This document shows, one piece after another, positions 30,533 to 40,882 of a stretch of DNA of 64,000 bases. Every line of letters begins with the position of its first letter. Position 1 is the first letter of the stretch. The translations under genes and the position numbers were made by a program. The notes beneath the pieces were generated by a model that was given only the letters and a program-made list of their open reading frames with translations, was not told the DNA's origin and did not search any database. Source of the stretch: Warburgia ugandensis (Eukaryota > Streptophyta > Magnoliopsida > Canellales > Canellaceae); contig CP141135.1 of assembly GCA_035236585.1 (NCBI GenBank), positions 7,598,001-7,662,000 of the forward strand, written 5' to 3'.

Positions 30533-31729
30533 CAATTTAATTGATCCACCTTCTTGTATTAATAAGGTATGATATAGGATATATGTCACGCTTGTGTCCT
30601 AAATAGTGGAGTAAAATGTAAGGATTAGCTATACATTCTTCGCATGATCTTTGGAGAAGCAACAAAATGCTAGTACATTCATCACAAAATAAACAAGATA
30701 GACCTGAACATCATCTTCTTGTATTTTCCTTCAGAAAAATGAGAATCTTAATTAGTTCAATCTCTCCCAATCTACTGACCACCCAACACGGCTTAGCAAA
30801 TCTCAAACATGAATGGGAAAAGATGTTCCCTTGCCTGTGGACCTTAAACTTGAGAAGAATTAACAGAGGGTTGGAAGCTCCAATATATGGTAAATTATGC
30901 TAAGAATGTCATCTTCTTCCTCAATTTTATCAACCTCTAAGAGAAGCACAAATAGTAATAAACAAGAATAGACTTTGACGTCTCATGTTCAACGGTTGTG
31001 AAATTTATAAGACAACACGATTTTTTTTGGAGAGCATGATGTTGTTATTTTTCTCTAGTTACCAGAATAATAATAAAGCAGATTGCTTCAAAAGCTTTTT
31101 TAGACCTTAAGGTACTTAGTTTGTGTTCCTATATAAAATCCCATTCTTCTACCTGCCAACGAAGGCCATTTAAAGATACGTAAGTAATTTGGATAGCGAC
31201 CAATTGGTGTGCAGATCCTTGATCTAGATACATGAGGTTAGATTAAGAACATGGGGAAAGTAGAGCTAGAAGTGATTTTAGGAACTGGCATGAAATTCTG
31301 AAATTTATTTAGAACTGGTATTTGTTGCAAAGGTTTGAGAGCAGTGTGAACGGCTCTAGCAGTAGAACTTTAAATTGTACACGGAGAGCAAGTAAGGACC
31401 CTGAACCCTTTCATTCCTTAAATTCTTGTTGATCTGCTCTCTTGAAATTAACTTTATGCATGTGTAAAATGTATATATTGTCACCTTGGTTCAAGGGATG
31501 ATAGAAATTGTAATTTCTTATTAAAAAGGGTCATGTTATAGTATGATTTACTATACTTAACTGCTGTGATGATGCAAACTGTTATAAAATGGTCAAGCCT
31601 AAGATAGTAAGCCCTGAGCGCTACCCGGTAAGCTATGATGACGCTTTCTAAGATGGTAAACCCTAAGAGAAAGGGCTACCTGGTTGCTTGCAACTAAGGT
31701 GAAGCCACCCAAGACAGTAAATCCTGAGG

Positions 31730-34412
31730 ATTGGTGTGACAACCTGGGTTTTCCCATGCATTTTTAAATGAAAAATCTAAATTCCTAAGGTGGGATCCCG
31801 ATTTGAAAAACAGTGCAATGCAGCGGAGAAATCTTTTATTTGAAATTCAATTTGAAAACCCCTAGTGTCATTTGCTTTCACAACAACCAAGGTAGCTTTT
31901 GAAAAAAGCTTTAGAAATCATAACCGTTTTTCCCCAGGTCTATCCAGTCACAGCACATAGCCCAGCTGTAATTAAATACAAATACATGTCCAAAGGGTAG
32001 AGAGTTTACTCACATGTATAGTTGTCTCCTTTGTTTATTCACTTGCTCGTAGCATTAACATAGATGTCCTCTACTCATGGATGGAATCATCCTGAAAAAA
32101 TGTTAAGGATAGGGTGAGTATATACTATACTCAGTAGGAGTCTATCACTACTAGTTTTATAATGCATGAGATGTTTTAAAATGATATGCCCTTTCAAATC
32201 ATGTGCGAGTCTGAATACTCAATTTCAATATCGATAATAAAAATCCGTTGTCAAACTGAAATACTAATGTCTTAAGAATCTCACAAACCAAGTTGAAAGT
32301 ATCATATATATCATAACATAATGATATGCATAAGATGCTTCATTGAATCCAACTCATGGATATCTATCATGGTATGGTTGACCAACCTTATATCATGCCA
32401 TATGCAATGCACATAAATCCACGAAACCATAGGGTCCCACTATGCCCACGACCTCACCGCCATGGGGTCCCCAGGTACTTAGGGACATAGGATCATATAC
32501 CTCCACGGGGCATATGACACTTATTTGTCATAAATCATGCAATTTATGCAATCGGTTGCAAAACGTGCATGAAATGCATAAAATCTGCTCATGCTAGTAT
32601 TGCATTCAAAGTCATAACCCTGCCTAGATGCCTAACAGCCTAGAAGCCTGCCAGCCTAGAAGCCTTGTCAGCTCTCTTTGGCCTGCCCTCATCAGCCCAC
32701 CCTCATCAGCCTGCCCTCATTGGTCAAGGCTACACTTATCATGCAATCTATGCATGTAGCACATGTCTTGGCAATATATGCGCGATGTATTTTTCAAAAC
32801 CTGTCCTCTTTGGGTCTCTCACAACTGCCTGGCCTCGGCAATTCAGCGTCTTTTGGTAATCCTCAAGGACATGCAATTTTTGCAAGAACTAAATCATACA
32901 ATGTATGCAATTGTTTGCAAAACATACCTATGCATAATGTATATGCAATCATTTACAAAACATGTCTATACATAAAGCATTTATCACATGCATGTTGAAT
33001 TAATGTCATGCTAAACAAGTCATATACTTAAAACATGTGTTCTCAAAACAATAATAGTTCTTTTAAAAGAATCTAGTAGAGATAGAACACCTACCTGACT
33101 AGGTCGCGCTGACCCATTTGTCCTCGTACGCTCCTAAACATGGTTTGGGGACTCAAGGTTAGTTTAGCCCATCTTTTATGGGTTTTAGAGTAGCCGGGTC
33201 TTATTACTTAGGCATTAGGGGTCCATCCCTATGCCTATGGGTGTCTTAAGGTCCTAATTGGGCCTTGGTATCATCAATTTTTCAAAGGTCTAGTGGCCAC
33301 GCGCCACCATCCTATTCTAAGAGTCATGCCCACCTTTGATTGGTCCTTGATCAGGGATTTTATAGTTTGAATGTGTCTGTGTCGTCGACACAGACACAAT
33401 GCCTTTTGCGGTGCCTCAATCGGAGCTCTAGATCTCAAGTTATAAGCGTTTTAGTGTCGTATGTATATAGGAGTCTTAAAAATAAAAAAAACGGAATGTT
33501 AGGGCGCTGCGCGTCTGCGATGTGCGCCCTGGCTTCCTTAAGGAATGAAAAAAAAAAAAAAAAAAGTGTCGCTAGCGCACTGCGCGTCTACAGACGCGCC
33601 GAGTTTTTCCGCTTTTTCGCTCTTTTGCCAGGACGCGCCCGTTGGTTTTCTTCATACGCGTTCGATGCGTCACATTCCAACTGAAACGTCTTCGTCGACT
33701 GGGGGACCGGGGTGTCCTCAGGACACCCTGGTTCGACCCTGTCGAACCAGTGCGGCCCAGGGGACGTCCCTAGGTCCTTGGTGGCTCTCCCAGGCTCCGT
33801 TTTGCATGGTTTTTCATGCAAAAACCTAGGGAAATTAATCTTGGAATTATGGTGGAGATGGGTTTTGAGGGATTTTGGGCGTACCTGGCTCGTTGCTGGG
33901 TTTTTCTCCTTGTTTTCCCCTCTAGGTCACTACTCTTCAACGGGTTTTCTTCCATGTTTTGGGCTGCCATTAGAGGCGCCAAAGAGCTCTATTTATAGAG
34001 CTAAGAGAGGGTTCTAGAGGGGGCTCTCACCGCCTTTGAATGGTAGTGGAGAAACCTCCAGAATGGCGGTGATTTCCCCTCCAATCACCGGCGTTCTAGA
34101 ACTCTCTAGGAGGTGGAAGATGAAGGGTGCCCGTATCAAAATGGGCCCCTGTGTTTTGCAATTAAATCCGTTTGTAAAAATTACAGTTTTGCCCCTATAC
34201 CTCAAAGGGCCATAACTTGCTCATTTTAACTCCGTTTTGGGTGATTTTGGTCTTGTTGGATTCCTTTTTCTGAGACGCATCTAATGGTACCATTTTTAGG
34301 ACCAAGTTTCTGGGTTTAGTCAAGGAGACTGAAATGACCAAAATGACCTTATCTTTAAAACTGAACTTTCATGGGATTTTAATATTACAAAAATTGGGGT
34401 CATTACAATTGG
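31730..34412 (+). mobile_element. solo LTR 'C' (2,673 bp) with exact 5-bp target duplication
   Basis: The LTR occupies 31735-34407, starts TGTGACAACCTGGGTTTT and ends GGGGTCATTACA. It is flanked by ATTGG at 31730-31734 and 34408-34412. Inside are a TATACTCAGTAGGAG block (about 32125-32148) matching the CTCAGCAAGCTAT block of A and D, a GC-rich block at 33500-33690, and near the 3' end CCATAACTTGCTCATTTTAACTCCGTTTTGGG..TTGTTGGATTCC (34209-34265), matching A. It sits inside the tandem array of LTR B. Open frames within it (32665-34205) are chance. Confidence 0.92.
33988..33996 (+). promoter_or_regulatory. candidate TATA box of LTR C
   Basis: CTATTTATAG lies about 300 bp after the GC-rich block and 420 bp before the LTR end, a plausible U3/R boundary. 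LTR D has GTATAAAACCC at the corresponding place. Confidence 0.45.
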
Positions 34413-36046
34413 ACTGTCTGGTATTGAGCCTCCCAAGATGATAATTCCTGAGGGAAAGGGCTGCCTGGTTCGTTGGAATCATGGTGGAGCCGCCCAAGAT
34501 GGTAAACCCTAAGGGATGACCTGTCAGGTATTGAGCCTCCCAAGATGGTAATTCCTGAGGGAAAGGGTTGCCTGGTCTTTTGGGATCACGATGGAGCCGC
34601 TCAAGATGGTAAACCCTGAGGGATGAGCTGGCATATTAAGTTACTCAAGATGGTAAACCCTGAGGGAAAGGGTTGCCTAGTTGATTTCGACTAAGGTGGA
34701 ACCACCCAAGATGGTAAATCCTGAGGGAACCTGACTTTGGCGCTGCCCAAGATGATAAATCCTGAGGGTTTGGCTGCTTTGATGAGGATACACATAGTAG
34801 GCCGGCCAAGATGGTAATACTTGAGCAAGATGACTATTGAATCCTGGTGTAATGCTAGGCATATTTAATATTATTGAGAAAATTATCAATGAGTATGCAT
34901 CTTTGTTGGATGTAACGCTCATGGCTTGCATTTAACTTTAGAATGAAGTCCATGACTTAGTCACTCATCTATTGAATGTCTTGTTGTACTGAACCCAAAT
35001 GGGAAATCCGTATTGGGTGTGCTTGTTTGCATGCGTTGACTGTTGCGTCATATTTGAATTTGGAAAAAAAACTGTAACTCTGCTCTAATACCCATAGGCC
35101 TTACTTGATAGCACATGCTAACTACGTTGTATATGACTAGTTAAAATGGAAATGAATGCTCATGTTATATTGAATATGTTTTTAAGCGTAGCAATGAGAA
35201 TGACTGGATATGCATGGGTTTAGTTCTTTTCCCTTATTGGGCTTCGCAGCTCGCCTTATTATTTTGCATGTACCAGTCAGGCAGAGAAGAGAAAGGTCGT
35301 TGAGTGAGTTGAAGAAAGCTTGCTTGAAGATGTTAAATTTTGAGTTGTATATAAATACATGTATATATGTGTTAATGCTGTAAACGAGTTATATCTTATT
35401 TTTGACACTGATCCTTATGCATCATATATGTCTTATTATGATAGACAGTATGGAGATTGAGTCTCCCTTCAGGAAATTATGATTGATATATTGTCTATCA
35501 GATGAACCGCATAGCATGCGTTAAATGCATAAGTCTAAAAAACAGAGGAAACTGCCAAAATTTCAGTAGGACTCGGTTGTTAAAGGAGAAAAATATTTTA
35601 CTAGTAAACTGTGACTTGCACAGGACAAGAGCATCTAGCTCTCTCAACACTTCCGCTGTGAAATAAATTATGAAAAAAAAAGAGAAGCAAGGTCATGTAG
35701 GCCTAACTTGCCCAATCATTAGGCTTGATTAAGGCAAATCACGGCCCTGGGGATTAGGGTTGTGACAATATAGGGTAAAAATTGTATTAATAAAGTATGA
35801 CATGTTAAAAGGTTAAATCATAATTTACTAAGTATTAGTCAATTGTATGAGAGTCAATACTAAGTAAAATTTTAATCTTCTTATTGTCTCTTAGTTAATA
35901 AGGATGATAAATTTGTCAACTATGTAGGATGTAGAAATGATAATATGTATTTGTTTGATTTCGATTCATATGATTCAAATCAAAAGTGCTTAGCATCACA
36001 AAAATGTGAAATTGCATAGCAAGGAAGAAGAGTTGCCATTTATCCC

Positions 36047-36510
36047 ATGACATTTTTTCAACTTCTAGAGGGAGCAATAAAGACTCTCTATCCTAATACT
36101 AATGAATTTGGCTACAACACGCTTGTCAACATGAAGTTCAAACTATTTGACGATTCTACATGGATTAGAGGCAATGGAGTGCCAAAAGAGTTATGCATCT
36201 CCTCAAGACTAAGCTCCATCATAGAATGTGGAATAGATAGAAGAAGAATAAGAAGAAGAACTAGCACAAGAAAATATAGTTCAAATTCAAGAAGCAAGAG
36301 AATCCTCTAGGACCAGAGGAAATGACCACACTGATTATGATAGAATAGTTAGCATGTTTAAGAGACTTGAGACCAGAATTAACAGCATGAATGCCAGACT
36401 AAAGATTGGCACAAGGATGGATGCAATGGAAAAGAGGCTTGGTAGTTGGATGAAGAGGATTGAGATTTTCTACTTATTTCTCAAAGTATTCTTCATGAAC
36501 TTTTGTTTTT
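36047..36510 (+). pseudogene. remnant open frame in the interior of the nested LTR element, function unknown
   Basis: From the ATG at 36047 comes MTFFQLLEGAIKTLYPNTNE... to about residue 87, ending in an Arg/Ser-rich tail. In a shifted frame downstream, GNDHTDYDRIVSMFKRLETR.., MDAMEKRLGSWMKRIE follows. This looks like a heptad-like helical segment such as is common in plant transposon-encoded gag-like proteins. No zinc knuckle, protease or reverse transcriptase is visible. The assignment to a gag-like product is an inference from position and composition. Confidence 0.35.
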
Positions 36511-37089
36511 AAAGTTGAAAATTTGATGTATTTGGACATCTTTTGGAATTTTCTTTTTGCACAATACTCCACACTTTCTTTTGTTAGCTATCTTATGCTG
36601 CATTATAAGCTTAGAATCATTCTTTAATGCCCTACCATGTAGTTACTCTCCCATATTGTATGAATTGAATGCTTTCCCATAGTTAATTATGAATAAAATC
36701 TCTAAGAACTTGATGGGCTAAATGTAATTTTCAACATTTTAAGATGAGCTTGTATAGCTCAACCTAAGAAATAGGGGGAGCTTCTCTTATAATTTTCAAG
36801 ATTAGTTATTTCATTATGCTAATATTGTGTGGGAGATATATTATTTCTCTTTCAACTAACCATTTTTAGCCGGAGAAGCTACAAGTTATTTATTAGTCTC
36901 TTTCTCCCTCTAAGCCACTTTTTTGCTTATGGTGAAAGGAGAAGATATTTGATAGCTCAAGACAATGAATATGGTTGTTTGATTGTATGCGTTTTCTCAA
37001 GGAGAGTTTTTCACTTTAAAAATGATGTTTCTATTTAAAAAGTCCCCAAGTCTTGCCCTAAGTTTTGTCACCATTAAAAAGGGGGAGAT

Positions 37090-37092
37090 TGT

Positions 37093-37176
<84 letters not shown>

Positions 37177-38643
37177 GATGTTTTAATGATAACCTAATCA
37201 TTGACAAAGGAGTATTAGGATTTTGACAATCTTGCTTTTGAATACTCCTAGATTAATCATTGGTTTAATCTAAAGTGATTGATCATTTTGATTTCATTTC
37301 TCAAAGATTTTAGAAACTTTGATTTTTTTCAAATGCCATGATCATTCTTTGCATTTGTTTCAAGTTTTGAATTTTTTTCAACATTTTAGATGGCCATCTA
37401 TCTACTCACAAGTCACCCATCGATGGACAAGCAAAATATATTAAATAAAGCTAAAATTAAAATTCAAAATCCAATTTTTTAGGGTGCTCGTTGATTTACA
37501 TATTGTTCATTGAAGGGCTTAGGGATTAGATGTTTTCTACCATACGGAAGAATGCCTGTGTCCATTGATAGACAGGTCACCCCATTGATAGATGAATGTC
37601 TGCTTGTTGATGGATGGCTTAGCCATCAATGGACTCAAGGACTAGACACTCTCCTAGATAGAAGAATGCTTGTATCCATTCACTGGCAAGTCATCCATCA
37701 ACTGATGGATGTCTGTGCTTGTTGATGGATGCTTCCCCGTTGAAGGACTCAGCAATTTGTAAGTGACAGATAGTGAAAATATCTTTCTTCTTAATCTCAC
37801 TTCATTTTTATAATCAAAGGATGAAATTTTGTAGGTACACTCTATTTTGGTTGATTTTTGTTATGAACAAATTAGATCATCATTTGGATTCATGGATCAT
37901 GAGTTTTACAAGATGAAAGATCAATTGAAAATTTTTATCATTGCTGCTCAATGGCTATTTTTTAAATTTGGCTAGTTTTAACTATCATTTGACATTGAAG
38001 AACATTGGAGGAACATCCAGAGATGATACTAAATAGATCCTTGAGCCTCAATAATAGATTGGCATCCAATCCAAGCAAGTTTAAGAATCAACTTTTCAAG
38101 TTATTTAAGCAAAACCAAGCAATTCTTCAAGTTCTCCATTTCAGAGATCAAAGAAAGGATGTGCTTCAATGCAAATCAATTTTAGAGGATTGAGAGCAAT
38201 CTCATCGTACTCAAGTATCATCAACCAAGTGCTGCTTTATCCTCAACAAGCTCTTGTAGGAATTCTTTCAATTCCAATTTGGTAGAATCATTTTATTTCA
38301 CTTGAACTTATATTGTTTGAACTTCAAATTTATACATGTTCTTTCTTTCTTAAACTTGAGATTTTTAAGTGATTCAAGAGAATGTGCTCTTGTTAGGAAC
38401 TGGGTTAGTTCCTTGATTGACTGGGGTACTCAATTGTATTGTAACCAGGCAAATTGTAAGTTTGGGGTTATAATATACAATGAGATTGGTAGATGTCTCG
38501 AGGAAAGGGATATTCTTGAAAGAGAGGAAGTAAGCATAATTTAGGCTGGTTGAACCTTTATAAAATTATTGTGTGGTTGTTTGCTTCAATTCTTCTTGCA
38601 TCTAGAAGTGCACTCACCTTCACTTGAGCTTAGTTTCCAATCA
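37090..38643 (+). repeat. 3' LTR of the nested element
   Basis: Directly follows the polypurine tract. It is 233 bp longer than the 5' LTR. The (CT)n run at 37096-37174 and a tandem duplication of a 115-140-bp block (about 37509-37645 and 37646-37760, each with CCATTGATAGACAGGTCA-like text and TTGTTGATGGATG) explain most of the difference. Confidence 0.82.
37096..37174 (+). repeat. (CT)n microsatellite, about 79 bp
   Basis: Nearly perfect CT repeat starting six bases into the 3' LTR. The 5' LTR has only CTCTCTCTG at the same place, so the run expanded after insertion. Confidence 0.95.
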
Positions 38644-38692
38644 CCTCATGATAAATCTTTTCTCATATATCAAGTCGTTTCATTTCTACTTA

Positions 38693-39640
38693 GTTAAACT
38701 TGACTTTGAGCATTTCCTCACTCTCTCTTGCATTCAAGATCTGAAGTTTTAAAATTCTAAGACACTCTGCGAAGGCCCAATTCAACCCCATCTTCAGACA
38801 ACACTCCTGCTCCCCTCCCCTAGCTTGAAGAAATGTTAATAATTTGATCATGAGCATGGAGTCCCCTTCCATTTGGACATTACATAAACCCATCTCACAG
38901 ACGATATTAAGACACAAAAAATAAGGCACACCATTCTGCAAAGTTTTTAGTTTTGTGACCCAAAGAGACATAAAACACCACAATCAATTTTCCAAAGTGC
39001 TCACGAATAATGCCATCAGCCGCAGCCACTCCTGGATTACCTCTGCTGGCACCATCAAAATTAAACTTGTGTTGGTGTCTAAGAGACTCAGGTAACAAGA
39101 GGACAATTTTGCTCCAACCCAACCCGATGCCATCAATTAAGGAATTCAAGCTGAGAAAGGTGAAACACATTTGACGCCCTGCCAGCAAGTTCTTGAACCA
39201 AAATGAGCATGAATTTCCGGATTTTTCCTCTTGGGAGAGGGAAGATGAGTGAATCAATGAGTTTCTGAAATTCCAAATAAATCACGCCAGAACAGAGCCG
39301 GCAAGGCAAAACAAGGTGCCTTGTCTACCATAGAAAGCTGGTTTCAAGAGAAGAAAAGAATAGCCTCTAACTCGTTTTAGGAAGAAGTGATTTGGAGTGA
39401 TCCGAAATTCATTCCAAAGGGGGGAAATGGAACTACAGGAGATTACAAGGAAATTTGATTCCTCTTCCACAAGACAGAATAAGCATCCACTCTGCGCCGC
39501 ATTAGGGTGCCAACAAGTAATACTTTGAGTAGGGAGAAGATAAGCAGATGCATGTGCAGGGTGAAAGACAGGTTCCAATCTAATAACCGAATGACTTCGA
39601 AGTGGAATGAGACATGGTGATCAAAACTCAATCTTAGTCT
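38693..39640 (-). pseudogene. L1-like LINE remnant: zinc-binding knuckle and RNase H
   Basis: Transcript order on the minus strand: 39631-39282 gives a zf-RVT-like segment (..AAQSGCLFCLVEEESNFLVIS..SPLWNEFR..) with the C-x2-C arrangement. Then 39257-38907 gives the RNase H start HKFNFDGASRGNPGVAAADG and GHKTKNFAEWCALF. 38983-38690 continues in another frame with MCNVQMEGDSMLMIKLL-like text (read from the sequence as CNVQMEGDSMLMIKLL). Frame changes and stops break it. It starts only about 50 bp beyond the 3' LTR of the nested element. Confidence 0.8.
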
Positions 39641-40496
39641 TCCACATGTGGGTGATTTAGCAAGCCTAGGGAGTTCTACCCATTCCTCTGTAACAGTAGA
39701 TGGATTGTGTAGACTTTGAGCAGCAAAAGGAGCAAGCCATTGTAGGAATCAACGACCTTCAAGTAGGACGGCAAGACAATAATGTTGAGACTCATGTATG
39801 AATTATTACTTTCCCTAGCTTATACGCCTTATTACGGGTCCAATAACCATCCCATAGGCCATATCAGACAAGGAGGACCATTTCCACTGCCCCATGAGAG
39901 GCAGTGGTTAGGCTGTGCACTAAAAGCTTGGCGCGAACACATCGGAACAATTAAAAACCGAGTCTAGCAAATGTTCCAAAAGCATTTGGAGAGGTACACG
40001 ACACCCCGGAGCCTTTCTCTGGAAGATCCAAGCCATTAATCATGTCCTGCGTGTAAAGTTGGTAATCTGCAAAAAATTAATTTATTCGGATGATCGTAAT
40101 TACCTTTTTTTTTTGGTGTTTAAATATATTATGAAAATTAATGGTCATAACTTTTATACCCAGCAGATACAAAATTTGGTATTAGGCTTATCAAAGCCGT
40201 TTTAAAATCCATATCAATGGAACGTGTGACTCATTAGTTCAATGAATCATTTTTTTTTTATATAGAAGACGATTCTGTAAACACTTGAAATCTCACTTAT
40301 ATAAAATTTCATCGCAGAAATGACAAATGGCTTTATTCTCTCGTGTGTTTCAATGAATATGAGCCGAGATTGAGTTTATGAGATGGAACAAGGCATGCCA
40401 TGCTTAGAGTTGTTATCGTGTAACTTTGAAACTACATGTTTAAGACATAAAGAATGTCTCTTACAAAATGCAAAATAAAACTACATAACTCTTGTG
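39641..40496. other. intergenic sequence upstream of LTO1
   Basis: No gene recognised. The open frame 39782-39967 has no known domain. Confidence 0.4.
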
Positions 40497-40556
40497 ATCG
40501 GTCCTTCCTGAACCCATACGCCGAGCTTTGTGCAACGGGCCGCCCTTTTATAACAA
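40497..40556 (+). mobile_element. Au-type SINE 3'-end fragment
   Basis: GGTCCTTCCTGAACCCATACG..GAGCTTTGTGCAACGGGCCGCCCTTTT matches the last about 55 bp of the Au SINE at 14436-14639. It lies about 180 bp upstream of the LTO1 start codon, in the likely promoter. Confidence 0.7.
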
Positions 40557-40733
40557 GGCATATTGATATCTATAGAGTGTAGTCCACGAGATGGATGGTC
40601 TAGATCTAATACGGAACTAGCCAGAACCTCTTGCCCGTCCCCCTCCCCCCGGTTACATCATTTTGCTATTCCCAGCAGTACCTAACATTTGGGCCTCCTG
40701 AAAGGCTGAAACAAAATCAGAGAGAGCGAGGGT

Positions 40734-40844
40734 ATGGGGCTGATGGCCAATCTGGTCGGCGTCTCTTCTTTCCCGCTCTTCTCTCGCTCTCCACATCTCT
40801 CCCCTTCCCGTACTTTTTCTTCTTCAGCCCGTTTCAAGGTACTG

Positions 40845-40882
<38 letters not shown>

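Larger units (their letters stand above)
31595..34830 (+). repeat. interrupted tandem array of CCCAAGATGGTAAACCCTGAGGG units
   Basis: About 11 copies of CCCAAGATGGTAAA(C/T)CCTGAGGGA spaced 40-60 bp. Three precede LTR C (near 31595, 31647 and 31708) and about eight follow it (near 34435, 34493, 34539, 34598, 34646, 34705, 34745 and 34804). Between units runs a variable linker such as GGGCTGCCTGGTTG..GGTGGAGCCA. The insertion of C clearly split one continuous array. Confidence 0.88.
31479..35767 (-). mobile_element. LTR 'B' (about 1.6 kb), interrupted by LTR C
   Basis: On the minus strand it starts at 35767 with TGTCACAACCCTAATCCCC and ends at 31479 with AAGGTGACA, so it has TG...CA ends and the TGTNACNNCC start of the local LTR family. 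It shares the CAGCGGAAG word near its start with C's GCAGCGGAGA. Flanks are ATATA-like on both sides (31473-31477 and 35768-35772), but the left copy is offset by one T, so the target duplication is not exact. Its own length is about 1,611 bp once C and its duplication are removed. It carries the AAGATGGTAAACCCTGAGGG tandem array. Probably a solo LTR. Confidence 0.6.
29212..38643 (+). mobile_element. LTR retrotransposon (likely non-autonomous) split by two later LTRs
   Basis: Two related LTRs in direct orientation: 29212-30532 (1,321 bp) and 37090-38643 (1,554 bp). Both start TGTTGACTCTCTC and end TAGTTT(T/C)CAATCA. They share colinear blocks such as TTGCTTTTGAATACTCC, GAACATTGGAGGAACATC, GGTTGAACCT and TTTGCTTCAATTCTTCTT. 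A polypurine tract AAAAAGGGGGAGATT directly precedes the 3' LTR (about 37076-37089), fixing + orientation and resembling Copia-type elements. Without the inserts at 31479-35767, the interior is only about 2.3 kb and lacks any recognisable protease, integrase or reverse transcriptase, so it is probably non-autonomous. No clear primer-binding site was seen after the 5' LTR. Flanks CCTCC/CCTCA are a possible imperfect target duplication. Confidence 0.82.

Noticed and set aside
33340-34205. Cluster of overlapping open frames
   Set aside because: All fall inside solo LTR C in GC-rich sequence, on both strands, with no recognisable domain.
31473-35772. Exact target duplication for LTR B
   Set aside because: The flanks are ATATA-rich but offset by one base, and such sequence matches easily by chance; reported only as imperfect.
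29206-38648. Complete autonomous Copia retrotransposon
   Set aside because: The polypurine tract and LTRs fit, but no integrase, RT or primer-binding site could be found in the interior.
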